A program made the translations under genes and the position numbers. Shown here piece by piece: positions 32,992 through 41,512 of a DNA stretch of 64,000 bases. Numbering within the stretch: position 1 is the stretch's first letter; every line of letters begins with the position of its first letter. Origin of the DNA: Dehalococcoidia bacterium (lineage in GTDB: Bacteria > Chloroflexota > Dehalococcoidia > Lucifugimonadales > UBA3495); NCBI GenBank assembly GCA_022827095.1, contig JAJDTP010000016.1:62001-126000 (forward strand), read 5' to 3'. The notes beneath the pieces are model-generated. The model was not told where the DNA came from. It was given only the letters and a program-made list of their open reading frames with translations, and did no database searches.

Positions 32992-34311
32992 ATGGACAGG
33001 GATGTGATGACGTCCAGACACTTCGACGAGGGCGCAGCAATAGCGCGTCCGACCAGGATTGCGGTCCGACGCCTGGCGTTCGTGGGACTGGCATTCTTGC
33101 TGCTGGTCACATGCCTGGGTATCGCGTGTCAAACTGAACGTCAGGCAGGCGGCCCGGCGGAAAGCGACGACGCGCCAACAGTCGGGGCGACGGCGGTGAC
33201 AGGCCCCGGAGGCCACGGCGATCCCGGCATATTTCATGATGAGGTCATATTTGGCCAGTCCGCCGCTTTCACCGGAGCGGCGCGGTTCCTGGGCACGGGA
33301 ATGCGGTTGGGCATCGAGGCGGCGTTTCACGAGGTGAACCAGTCCGGCGGCGTTCATGGACGCCACCTGGCGCTGGAAACGCTGGACGATGCCTACGAGC
33401 CCAACTACGCGTTGGCCAACACCAAGTTGCTGATCGAAAACCGCAAGGTGTTCGCGGTGATCGGCGCGGTGGGGACGCCCACTTCGCGCGTGACGGCGCC
33501 GTTGGCTCGCGAGGCCGGCGTGCCGTTCATCGCCCCGTTCACCGGCGCCGCGTTCCTGAGGGATCCGGAACTGGACAACGTGCTCAACCTCCGCGCTTCG
33601 TACTACCAGGAAACGGAGGAGATGGTGGAGCGGCTCACGGAAGACCTGGGAGTGACGCGGGTCGGGGTGCTTTACCAGAACGATTCCTACGGCCAGAACG
33701 GGCTGGACGGGACGACGCTTGCACTGGAGAGGCGCGGTCTACAGCCGGTGGCGTCCGGGCATTACGAGCGCAACACCAACGCGGTAAAGTCGGCGGTGAC
33801 CAGCATCATGGCGGCAGAACCGGAAGCGGTCATTATGGTCGGCTCTTACGCGCCGGTGGCGCGGACGGTTGAACTGGCGCGGCGAGAGGCTGATCCGGTG
33901 CTCATGGCGGTATCGTTTGTGGGCAGCCGCGCGCTGGCCGACGCCTTGGGCGCTGAGGGTGAGGGGGTGTATGTCACCCAAGTTGTGCCCCATCCCGACG
34001 ACAGCATCCCTATAGTAGCCAGGTATCGGGCCGCACTGTCCGACTACGATGCCCGGGCGGAGCCTGGCTTCGTTTCCCTGGAAGGCTACCTGGCGGGACG
34101 GCTGGCCATCGCCGGCCTCGAGGCCTGCGGCCGGGAACTGAGCCGGGACTGCTTCGTCAAGGCCCTGCACACGCCGGAGCCCATTGACATCGACGGCATG
34201 CGGCTCAAGTTCGGGCCACGGGACAACCAGGGCTCTGATGAGGTGTTCCTGACGGTGATGGGGGCGGACCGGGCATACCTGCAGGTGGAGAGGCTGGCGG
34301 ACGGGCAGTGA
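32992..34311 (+). CDS. Branched-chain amino-acid-type substrate-binding lipoprotein 2
   Basis: A 439-residue paralogue of the preceding gene, clearly a tandem duplicate: both share GQSAAF, FAVIGAVGTPTSR, PFTGAAFLRDPELDN, NLRASYYQETEEMVERLTE and YQNDSYGQNG in order. The leader is different but again ends in a lipobox (LGIAC-QT). An internal start at 33007 (MTSRHF) is possible. Orphan: no transporter components are in the window. Confidence 0.9.
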   Translation: MDRDVMTSRHFDEGAAIARPTRIAVRRLAFVGLAFLLLVTCLGIACQTERQAGGPAESDDAPTVGATAVTGPGGHGDPGIFHDEVIFGQSAAFTGAARFLGTGMRLGIEAAFHEVNQSGGVHGRHLALETLDDAYEPNYALANTKLLIENRKVFAVIGAVGTPTSRVTAPLAREAGVPFIAPFTGAAFLRDPELDNVLNLRASYYQETEEMVERLTEDLGVTRVGVLYQNDSYGQNGLDGTTLALERRGLQPVASGHYERNTNAVKSAVTSIMAAEPEAVIMVGSYAPVARTVELARREADPVLMAVSFVGSRALADALGAEGEGVYVTQVVPHPDDSIPIVARYRAALSDYDARAEPGFVSLEGYLAGRLAIAGLEACGRELSRDCFVKALHTPEPIDIDGMRLKFGPRDNQGSDEVFLTVMGADRAYLQVERLADGQ

Positions 34312-34520
34312 CGTCCTATTCTGCAAACTGAGCCTCGCCATACGAGAAAACCGTTGTCGTTAAATGCCAGAGCGTCAGTCGTAGCACCCGCAAGGTACTC
34401 CGCCCGACGCCGGTTTGACGGTACGATGCCGTTAGGAAGTTGTCAATCGGCCCGGGGCAGGATCCGCCAGTGCAGGAGGGTGTGATACCCTAAGAGCCCC
34501 AGTGAGTGGAGGTGCAAAAC

Positions 34521-34826
34521 ATGAGCGCCCAACCTATCAGCATTGACTTCACAGTCGTGGTGTCTTTCGAAAAGAAAGACGACCGCTACATAGCGTGCGC
34601 TGACCAATTTGGCATGATCGCATTCGGCAAGACGAAAACCGAGGCGGAAAAGCACATCAGCGAGGGCATTGAGTTGCTGAACTCCCATTTCCGGGAACGC
34701 GTGAATTGGCAGGAAGAGGTCATACGATACCTGGAGGCCCGTGGGGTCGAGTATCAAATCCGTACTGAAGATGATGATGCGCTCGAAACGGTGGAAATAC
34801 CCATGCGCTTTGGAGTAACCGTTTGA
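34521..34826 (+). CDS. HicB-like antitoxin
   Basis: A 101-residue HicB-fold protein. The N-terminal strand-rich part (FTVVVSFEKKDDRYIACADQFG, then AFGKTKTEAEKHISEGIELL) matches the degraded RNase-H-like fold of HicB; the C-terminal part has no clear DNA-binding domain. ATG 34521 has GGAGG at good spacing. The stop overlaps the next start (TTGA). Confidence 0.72.
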   Translation: MSAQPISIDFTVVVSFEKKDDRYIACADQFGMIAFGKTKTEAEKHISEGIELLNSHFRERVNWQEEVIRYLEARGVEYQIRTEDDDALETVEIPMRFGVTV

Positions 34827-35071
34827 TACCAGCATTCGTGTCCCCGGAAACAGCCGCCAAGGGATTGCAAGCATTGGGGTGGAGGGTTATGAAAGACGAG
34901 GGGCAGTGGGTCTTTTACATCAACCCGACATATCCGGACGACCCAGCATCCCCTTTATTCCTCTCCTTTCACGATGGCGACATACCGAAGGTCTATTTCA
35001 TACAAGCCCTCCGCAATGCTGGGATCGAGCCTGACGAGTTCGCAACGGCGCTGTCACAAAGTACACGGTGA
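34823..35071 (+). CDS. HicA-like protein lacking the catalytic His
   Basis: An 82-residue protein with HicA layout: SPETAAKGLQALGWRVMKDEGQWVFYINP, then HDGDIPKVYFIQALRNAGIEPDEF. The usual HicA RNase motif (GSHh, catalytic His) is replaced by EGQW, so RNase activity is unlikely unless another His acts. Starts at TTG 34823, coupled to the HicB-like gene. Likely a remodelled or inactive HicA. Confidence 0.65.
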   Translation: MIPAFVSPETAAKGLQALGWRVMKDEGQWVFYINPTYPDDPASPLFLSFHDGDIPKVYFIQALRNAGIEPDEFATALSQSTR

Positions 35072-35248
35072 AACTGGAAGCGCGGGCGTTACAGAAGGGT
35101 AGGGGACATCCCTGCCGTCTTGTTGGTGGGAGATCAGCGCGATTTTCCGTGGTTCAGGGGCATGACACGGCGGGCCTCGCCCCCCCGATCTATCTGATGG
35201 CGCAAGGCGACACGCAGCACTGTCGCCCTTCGACCAAGCAGAGAGTAA

Positions 35249-36844
35249 TTACCCTCCGTAAACGGTCTTGCCGCCGACGATGGTGCGCTCGACGATGATG
35301 TCCTTGATGCCGAAGGGGTCGATGGCGGTGGGGTCCTCGGCGAGGACGACCAGGTCGGCCAGCTTGCCGACTTCGATGCTGCCCTTGATGCTTTCCTCGA
35401 AGCCGGCGTAGGCGCCGTTCTGCGTGTAGATGCGCAGGGCGTCCTCTACGGAGATGCGCTGGTTGGTTCCCCACTCGCGGCCCTCGCTGTCGGTGCGGGT
35501 GACGCAGCTTTGGATGCCCATCAGCGGCTCGAAGGGACCGGGCGGGTAGTCGGTGGCGCCGGTGGACATGACGTTGTAGTCCATGAACGACCGCTGGGCA
35601 AACATCCACCGGAGGCGATCCTCGCCGTAGAACTGCATCTTCTCACCGTGGTAGTAGACGTAGGTGCAGAAGGGCGTCGCCACGGTTCCAAGGTTGTGCA
35701 TGCGGGTGAGCAGGTCGGGGTTGACCAGGGTGCAGTGCTCGACGCGATGGCGCGGGTCGGGCCTGGGGAACGCCTTCTGGGCAGCCTCGTAAGCCCGGAG
35801 CACCAGGTCGATGGTTGAGTCGCCGTTGGCGTGGATGCACACCTGGAAGCCGGCGGCGTGCATTTCCATGACGTTTTCGGCGATCTCATCGCCGGTCATG
35901 GTGAGGATGCCGTGGTCGCAGCAACTGCCGACGTAGGGCTCGGACAGGTAGGCGGTGCGCGAGGCAATCGCGCCGTCGGCGACCATCTTGATGCCGCCAA
36001 TGCGCAGGCGGTCGTCACCCATGCCAGCGGTGATGCCGGCGTCACGCAAGGCGGGGAAGTAGCGGTGCCACATCAGCGCGTAGACGCGCAGGGTTAGGTC
36101 GCCGTTGTCCCGGCCCTCCTGGTAGGTGCGCAGCTCGTAGTCGGTGACGCGGGCGTCGTGGACGCTGGTCAACCCGGCCTGGTTGAGCATCTCGCAGATG
36201 ACGCGCAGGCCCTCCCGGCGGGTGTCCTCGGACTCGACGGGGAGTTGGTTTTCGCGGAGGTCGTCGGCGGCGCGCTCATAGATCACGCCGTCCAGGCGGC
36301 CGGTGTCGGCGTAGCGACCCAGCCGTCCGCCCGGAGGATCCTCGGTTTCGTCGTTGAAACCGGCCAGTTCCAGGGCCAGGGAGTTGCCGAAGTAGACGTG
36401 GCCGGCCCGGTGGGACACCAGGATGGGGTGCTGGGTGCTGACGGCGTCCAGGTCTTCGCGGCGCAGGAAGCGGTTCTCGGCGGTCTTGGTGTCGTCGAAC
36501 TTGAAACCCTGGACCCATTCACCAGCCGGAGTGACGGCGACCCGCTCGCGCAAGGCGTCCTGGATGTCGCCGATGGTGGGCAGCGAGCAGTCGGCGGCCA
36601 TGACGTGGCGGGTGCCGCTGCTGAGCACGTGGATGTGGGCGTCGATGAAGCCCGGGAGCACGGTCTTGCCGGGCAGTTCGATGACTTTCGTGCTGGGCCC
36701 GATTAGCGTCTCCAGGTCGGAGTCGCTGCCCACGCCGATGAACCGGCCGTCACGCATGGCAACCGCGGTGGCCCTGGGTTGGTTGGGGTCGATGGTGATG
36801 ACGTTGGCGCGACGGATGACGGTGTCGGCGTGGTAGGCGGTCAT
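35249..36844 (-). CDS. Amidohydrolase family protein (YtcJ-like)
   Basis: A 531-residue amidohydrolase. The metal-binding GFIDAHIHVLSSG, CIHANGDSTID and RVEHC motifs are present, and the C-terminal KLADLVVLAEDP is the usual composite beta-sandwich end. Related enzymes act on amides, N-formyl compounds or aryl amides; the substrate is not clear. Ends about 180 bases after the HicA-like gene on the opposite strand. Confidence 0.92.
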   Translation of the reverse strand: MTAYHADTVIRRANVITIDPNQPRATAVAMRDGRFIGVGSDSDLETLIGPSTKVIELPGKTVLPGFIDAHIHVLSSGTRHVMAADCSLPTIGDIQDALRERVAVTPAGEWVQGFKFDDTKTAENRFLRREDLDAVSTQHPILVSHRAGHVYFGNSLALELAGFNDETEDPPGGRLGRYADTGRLDGVIYERAADDLRENQLPVESEDTRREGLRVICEMLNQAGLTSVHDARVTDYELRTYQEGRDNGDLTLRVYALMWHRYFPALRDAGITAGMGDDRLRIGGIKMVADGAIASRTAYLSEPYVGSCCDHGILTMTGDEIAENVMEMHAAGFQVCIHANGDSTIDLVLRAYEAAQKAFPRPDPRHRVEHCTLVNPDLLTRMHNLGTVATPFCTYVYYHGEKMQFYGEDRLRWMFAQRSFMDYNVMSTGATDYPPGPFEPLMGIQSCVTRTDSEGREWGTNQRISVEDALRIYTQNGAYAGFEESIKGSIEVGKLADLVVLAEDPTAIDPFGIKDIIVERTIVGGKTVYGG

Positions 36845-36854
36845 AGGGAAACTC

Positions 36855-37388
36855 CTACAAGAGTGCGAGTGCTAAGAACAGTGTTGCGACGGCCATTGTT
36901 ATCACAACAATACCAAACAATCCACATCCGCCGCGCCGGCGCTGTGCATACTGCGGTTCTTCCGACCACCCGTCGTCGAATGGGATCGGCGCCAATCCGG
37001 TGATTTCCTGAAACCGTTCCGCCTGCTGGTCACGCAACGATTTCATCGCGGCTTCGAACCGGGCCGCGTCGCGCCGGGAACGGAAAGGGCGCGAGCGCCA
37101 GAGGAGTTCGGGTTCTCCGCCGGCAGTGGACTCAACCTCGCCGGCCCGGTGAGCGCCGAACCGCGCGCCTAGGTTGGCAGTTTGTCCTACGTAGTGCCCG
37201 TAGTCCGTTCCGAGTACATATACGTAGAACTCGGTGCGACCCAGTTCGGCGTCGCGGGCTTCCTGTCCCGCCAGGTGCTCGGGGTCGTGCCAGTGGCTTA
37301 ACCGACGACGCCGATTACACTCATAGCACCGAGTGTAGTCGCCCCGCACCCGTCGCCCGCAATCGGAGCAGGTTCGGAACCTCGCCAT
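36855..37388 (-). CDS. Zinc-ribbon, GIY-YIG nuclease and membrane-span fusion
   Basis: A 177-residue protein. Residues 7-24 form a zinc ribbon with CSDC and CYEC. A GIY-YIG-type domain follows: FYVYVL at 54-59, GHYVGQT at 64-70 with the tyrosine pair, and arginine in NLGARFGAH at 72-80. The C-terminal 20 residues are a strong hydrophobic segment, predicted to tether it to the membrane. Such a fusion is unusual. Nuclease activity is inferred from the motif only. Confidence 0.75.
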   Translation of the reverse strand: MARFRTCSDCGRRVRGDYTRCYECNRRRRLSHWHDPEHLAGQEARDAELGRTEFYVYVLGTDYGHYVGQTANLGARFGAHRAGEVESTAGGEPELLWRSRPFRSRRDAARFEAAMKSLRDQQAERFQEITGLAPIPFDDGWSEEPQYAQRRRGGCGLFGIVVITMAVATLFLALALL

Positions 37389-37409
37389 CGTCAGCTTACG
37401 TTTTCCCCT

Positions 37410-37772
37410 CTACACATTTTGGGATAATCCGGCAACTATCGTTTCCAGCGTAGGGATGATGCCCGGCAGAGTTACGGTCACGGTATGCCATAGCCTATTT
37501 CGGTCCATTGGGTCGGTGTCGTGAGCGATCCGGTTTCTAAAGTCTGACAGCGTGTCTCGCTCCTGCTGCAGTCGCGCGTTCCAGAACTGGCGGTTGCGAC
37601 GAGTTGTTTCAGCGGCGGTTCATACGTTTTGAACCAAATGGGCCAAAGCCAGCTCCAAAATCCGGTCGTTGTCCAAGTCGGCGCACTCCCGGTTCTGTGC
37701 CAACCTGGCGGCTTCTTGAGCATAGCGCAGCATTGTCCGGGCGTAATCCTCGGGATCAATCAACCTGGGCAT
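37410..37772 (-). pseudogene. HepT-like gene with in-frame premature TGA
   Basis: One frame of 121 codons, ATG 37772 to TAG 37410, is interrupted only at codon 51 by TGA (37622-37620). Before it: MPRLIDPEDYARTMLRYAQEA and ILELALAHLVQNV, the HepT start. After it: TAAETTRRNRQFW and SDFRNRIAHDT, the Rx4H motif with Thr where HepT has Tyr. A GGA-to-TGA change would restore LVQNVG, matching the HepT VGEAA region. The gene overlaps the degenerate partner gene by 17 bases, as in the locus at 7963-8902. Confidence 0.75.
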
Positions 37773-38240
37773 AGATAACCTCAGACCGTTCCAACTCCGG
37801 CTGCCGACGTTCTTCCCAAATCTGTTCGGGCGTTATCAGCGACACGTTGCAGCCGGCGATGTCAGAAACCAATTGCTCCAATAAGTGTATTTCCGCGCTC
37901 TGAGCAGTGTCGGAGTCGAAACGGACGATAGCGGTTCTTTCCGCTCCCGGGGGCATCCAGCCGCGTTGCGGCTCGGCTTGCCAGGCCAGCCAGACGATGC
38001 CCTGGCTTTCGCAGAGTTGCTCCAGGGCGCTGGCTTCGACCACGGAGGCTTGCCAGTGAATTTGCCCGGTGTCGCAAAGTGGTCCAGCATCTTGGTAACG
38101 GCATGGAAGGTAACGTATCCCGGTTCGCCGATACCGGCGCGCCAGTTGGCATGAAGATGCTCCGGCCGGAACATTTCCGGCGCAGATTCGGCGTTAACTC
38201 CAATCCATTCCAAGGGGACTTGCCCGACGGAAAAACCCAT
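37756..38240 (-). pseudogene. Degenerate MNT-like partner of HepT, probably frameshifted
   Basis: The C-terminal frame (37756-38043) reads ASALEQLCESQGIVWLAWQ, PPGAERTAIVRFDSD, NVSLITPEQIWEE and SEVIYAQ, the same degenerate nucleotidyltransferase rhythm as the protein at 8306-8902, with no GS or DxD site. Upstream, a different frame starts at ATG 38240 with a strong AAGGAG and reads MGFSVGQVPLEWIG to HFATPG. The two join smoothly if one G was lost in a G-run near 38070. Either a fusion gene with a frameshift or two overlapping genes; I favour the first. Confidence 0.5.
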
Positions 38241-38282
38241 TGAGAGGTCTCCTTCCGTCTTGGCCCACTCGGAATTAACCTG

Positions 38283-38576
38283 ATGAGTGTTGAGGAGGCT
38301 GACGGGCGCAAGTGGGTGGACTTTGATGTGGGAGACCGCTCGGAGGCCACCTTCTTACGCCATTACGAGCGGCTGCCTGAGGCGGAGAGGTATCGCACGG
38401 ACGCCGGCCGGCATGAGGTGGTCAAAGGTAGTGAGGTGAACCGCAATGAGGGGCTGCACTCCCGGTTGAGGGACGGACTGAACCGGTTGCATCGCCAGAC
38501 CAAGAGATACCGCAAGAGCATGGCCATGCTCAGCGACTCCATCGCGCTGGTCTGTGTAACCCTCAAACTCATCTAA
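38283..38576 (+). pseudogene. IS1-like transposase remnant (C-terminal part)
   Basis: A 97-residue frame resembling the C-terminal half of IS1-type (InsB) DDE transposases: WVDFDVGDRSEATFLRHYERLPE, YRTDAGRHEVV, then the NRNEGLHSRLRDGLNRLHRQTKRYRKS end motif (IS1: ...RIESNN..LRxRLxRLxRKTxxFSKS). The N-terminal half and the zinc ribbon of IS1 are missing. It borders the decaying HepT locus. Probably a leftover of an insertion that truncated the region. Confidence 0.7.
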
Positions 38577-38599
38577 TACCAAGACACGTTGGGAATACC

Positions 38600-39832
38600 T
38601 CATCTTGGTCTGGGTTTCCGGTGCAGTTCGCTTTCTGGAATAAGTTGAGCTTGCCTGAATACGTTCCTGGCCAAGTCAGTTAATGTATCTTTGTGTTCTT
38701 CCCACTGTTCCAACGTACTAAGACAAAACTTGACCTCTGGACAATACTCCGCCGGATCATCCTCCGCCCTGGGAAATTCTACGGGGCCGTTGTCTCCATA
38801 GCTGTAATCTTCACGAAATGGGTCCCAAGTGTCCAAATCAAGGCCCGCTGCCTTCCATTTCGTCGCTGCCTGCTCGAATTCATCCTTGCACAGGTCGGCA
38901 TATGCGCCAAAGAAGATTACTCTGAATTCTTTTCTCTGATCGTCGATTTCTATGGCCGCCGTGCTGTGTCGCCTTCCCAAGATCTGGAAGTTTAGCCGGT
39001 TGGGCCAAGATGCAGCCCTCTCATTGTGGGCCTTCAGCCCCTTGCGGCCATCGACCATCTTTCGCAAGCGGCGGAGGGACGCTTCTGTAAACATTGCCTC
39101 AAACTCAGCCTCCGCCGAGTCCCAAATTTTTCGGATACCGGGCAAGCTGTCTTCAAGCGCATCGACTCGTTCGAGGAGGAACGCCTTTCCCTCTCGTTGC
39201 CTTTCGGCCATAATTGATGCAGCAGGCATCGGTCGTTCGGGTGGCTCTACCGTCACTTGTCGTGCCAACAGAGTTTTCCCTGATTGCTCAAAGGCTTGGA
39301 AAGAAACCATGGATATGTCCACTCCTTTTTCAGATAGAAACTTAATGATCCGGGCTGTGGCCTCATCCTCACCAACCCCGACTACAACAAGGCGCACTGG
39401 GCGAATTTCGTTTAAGGGCAATCCTCCTGTCTTTTCCTCGTACCATTGAGCGAAATTTTCGATCTTTACCGTACCCGAGTTGCCGGAGCGGTCGGACAAG
39501 TGTTGCGCGAGTTCGCTTTCGCTCTCAGATTCAAGATAAGACCCATAATCCAAAATCTGGGCTATGGCGTCTCGGCTCGCTGCCCCACGCTTTAGCTCAA
39601 TGACTGTGAGGCGCCCTTCTTCATCCACTCCAACCAGATCCATGCGGCCCGCAAAATTTGCACCGCTATACTGCCGCGCTACCACGGAGAAATTTTCCAT
39701 AAGGACGTCAGGGCTTTTGACCAGTGCGTCTTCCAGCCTACTCTCGGACTTAACCCTGTCCAGTGGCTCCAACGGTTCCAGCCTGCTTGTAGAGTCGTCG
39801 AATTCCCACACTCTTATTTGCTTCGTTACCAT
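38600..39832 (-). CDS. NucS-like / DUF91 PD-(D/E)xK nuclease-domain protein 2
   Basis: A 410-residue protein with a PD-(D/E)xK-like core in the N-terminal third: GRMDLVGVDEEGRLTVIELKRG with the Asp and ExK, followed by AIAQILDYGSYL. This matches the NucS C-terminal nuclease layout and the protein at 25010-26086. The rest, up to a charged C-terminus with LDTWDPFREDYSY, is not recognisable. The base composition is clearly lower in GC than in the flanks, pointing to recent acquisition, and the gene lies next to an IS remnant. Confidence 0.78.
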   Translation of the reverse strand: MVTKQIRVWEFDDSTSRLEPLEPLDRVKSESRLEDALVKSPDVLMENFSVVARQYSGANFAGRMDLVGVDEEGRLTVIELKRGAASRDAIAQILDYGSYLESESESELAQHLSDRSGNSGTVKIENFAQWYEEKTGGLPLNEIRPVRLVVVGVGEDEATARIIKFLSEKGVDISMVSFQAFEQSGKTLLARQVTVEPPERPMPAASIMAERQREGKAFLLERVDALEDSLPGIRKIWDSAEAEFEAMFTEASLRRLRKMVDGRKGLKAHNERAASWPNRLNFQILGRRHSTAAIEIDDQRKEFRVIFFGAYADLCKDEFEQAATKWKAAGLDLDTWDPFREDYSYGDNGPVEFPRAEDDPAEYCPEVKFCLSTLEQWEEHKDTLTDLARNVFRQAQLIPESELHRKPRPR

Positions 39833-39913
39833 GTGGCACCTACTGTTTATTTATAGGATTGGCATACATTTGTAAAGGAATTATATCGAGTTTTGCCCAA
39901 CCAGTGAAAGTCC

Positions 39914-40012
39914 TCGTCGTTCCCGCGGAAGCGGGAATCCAGAGGATCCTGATACTGGCAGATGTGCCGAGGCTTGGCAAGGCGGATTCCCGCCTTCGCT
40001 GGAATGACGGGT
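39914..40012. repeat. Repeat family R1, diverged copy
   Basis: Arms TCGTTCCCGCGGAAGCGGG and GATTCCCGCCTTCGCTGG face each other across about 55 bases. It lies in a 350-base non-coding stretch (39833-40181) upstream of the nuclease gene; apart from this repeat and an isolated TATAAT near 40089 I see nothing there. Confidence 0.7.
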
Positions 40013-40181
40013 TGTAGGGCGTCGGGCAGTTGAGGTGCGATTACCCAGTCTCAGGGGGCTGTTTTAATAATGTGCGGGTAAAATTCGATATAATTCCCTT
40101 GCGATATGGATGCTGGGGATGCTGGCTTCCCCGCTGAGAGTGGCCAGGGACTGCCGGGGCAAGGTGGCCATGGGCGCGGCT

Positions 40182-40934
40182 TCACTTGGCGGTGTAGCCG
40201 CCGTCGATGACGAGCTCGCTGCCGGTCATGAAGGACGACTCGTCGGAGGCCAGGAACAGCGCGCCGTAGGATATGTCCTCGGTGGTTCCGACGCGGCCCA
40301 GGGGGATGTTGTCGATTCGGGCCTGGATCTCTTCGTGGGTCTGGTCGCCCATGCCCTCGCGGCGCATGTCGGTGTCGACGCTGCCCGGGTGGATGGAGTT
40401 GGCGCGGATGTTTTCGGAGGCGTACTGGATGGCGGTGGATTTGGTGAAGAGGCGAACGGCTCCCTTGGTGGCGATGTAGGCCGGCGGACCGATGGAAACA
40501 AGGCCGCTGATGGAGGAGATGTTGATGATGCTGCCGCCGCCGGCGCGGCGCATGGCCGGAATCACCGCCTTAGTGCCGAGGAACACACCCTTGGCGTTGA
40601 TGTCCATGATATTGTCCCAGTCGTCGGCGGTAGTCTCCTCGATGTCCTTGCGGAGCACAATGGCGGCGTTGTTGACGAGGACGTCCACCTTGCCGAACTG
40701 CTGCTCGGCGGTTTCGATGGCGCGCTGCCAGTCGTCCTCGCTGGTGACGTCGAGGTGGAGGTAGACGGCCTCGCCGCCGAGTTCGCGGATCTCGGCTTCC
40801 ACCTGCATACCAAGCTCGTCGCGAATGTCGCCGATGACCACCTTTGCGCCCTCACTGGCGAACATTTTGGCCTCGGTGGCGCCCTGACCACGGGCGCCGC
40901 CGGTGATGATAGCAACTTTGCCTTCCAGCCTCAT
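40182..40934 (-). CDS. Short-chain dehydrogenase/reductase (SDR)
   Basis: A 250-residue classical SDR. The cofactor turn IITGGARGQG, NNAAI, SSISG and the YIATKGA catalytic YxxxK are in place; the C-terminus LVIDGGYTAK is typical. The D in IGDIRDE after the second strand suggests NAD preference. Substrate unknown. Begins 4 bases inside the end of a small membrane-protein gene. Confidence 0.92.
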   Translation of the reverse strand: MRLEGKVAIITGGARGQGATEAKMFASEGAKVVIGDIRDELGMQVEAEIRELGGEAVYLHLDVTSEDDWQRAIETAEQQFGKVDVLVNNAAIVLRKDIEETTADDWDNIMDINAKGVFLGTKAVIPAMRRAGGGSIINISSISGLVSIGPPAYIATKGAVRLFTKSTAIQYASENIRANSIHPGSVDTDMRREGMGDQTHEEIQARIDNIPLGRVGTTEDISYGALFLASDESSFMTGSELVIDGGYTAK

Positions 40935-41245
40935 GGTGTAGCCTCCTGATTTTCCTGTTCGATGCGAGCGAGCGCTACTTCATCGTGTCGGTACAGCATC
41001 CAGAATACGATTCCGGTATTGAAACAGACAGCTGCGGCAATGGACAATACATAAACGGCCAACTCGATCAGGGCTTGTTTGGCGGCGTTTTGCGACGCCG
41101 TGTCACCAATCAAGTCAATAAGTTGGCCGAATAAAAAGGTGAAAAACAGAGAGAGGATTGCCAAACCAACTCCGGTCCAAAGCCTCGCATATCCCAAGTT
41201 TCTCTCGTAAGACCGCTTTCGCCTAGCGTAGTGAGGACAGCTCAT
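40931..41245 (-). CDS. Small two-span membrane protein
   Basis: A 104-residue protein with two hydrophobic segments (about 23-45 and 62-88) and a charged tail. It starts with MSCPHYARRKRS. Overlaps the upstream small membrane gene by 23 bases and the SDR gene by 4, so three genes are packed together. Unknown function. Confidence 0.6.
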   Translation of the reverse strand: MSCPHYARRKRSYERNLGYARLWTGVGLAILSLFFTFLFGQLIDLIGDTASQNAAKQALIELAVYVLSIAAAVCFNTGIVFWMLYRHDEVALARIEQENQEATP

Positions 41246-41444
41246 TGTTGCCTATCCGCAACGTTGCATAAGTGAAAGCCGGGAATACCATTGCCGTTCC
41301 CAGGACAAGAGCGGCCACGACGACCGCTGCCGGCGACCATTGACCCGCTTGGACTCTGTCCAGAGCGAAGTCCCACACCAGCCATGTGAGTATAAGCAAC
41401 AGGACGCTGCCAGTTGCCAGGACTAATTTTCTACGTCCACTCAT
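41223..41444 (-). CDS. Small two-span membrane protein
   Basis: A 73-residue protein from ATG 41444, preceded by GAGGTG. Two hydrophobic segments, VLATGSVLLLILTWLVWDFAL and VVVAALVLGTAMVFPAFTYA. First gene of a short packed run with the next membrane protein and the SDR. Unknown function. Confidence 0.55.
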   Translation of the reverse strand: MSGRRKLVLATGSVLLLILTWLVWDFALDRVQAGQWSPAAVVVAALVLGTAMVFPAFTYATLRIGNNELSSLR

Positions 41445-41512
41445 AGTGTCACCTCGAACTTGCCATGGTCGCAAGCCCATACATTTGATACAGCGTAGCA
41501 CATATCCCCCAC

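Noticed and set aside
40066-40094. Promoter with TATAAT at about 40089
   Set aside because: No convincing -35 box, and no gene follows on that strand.
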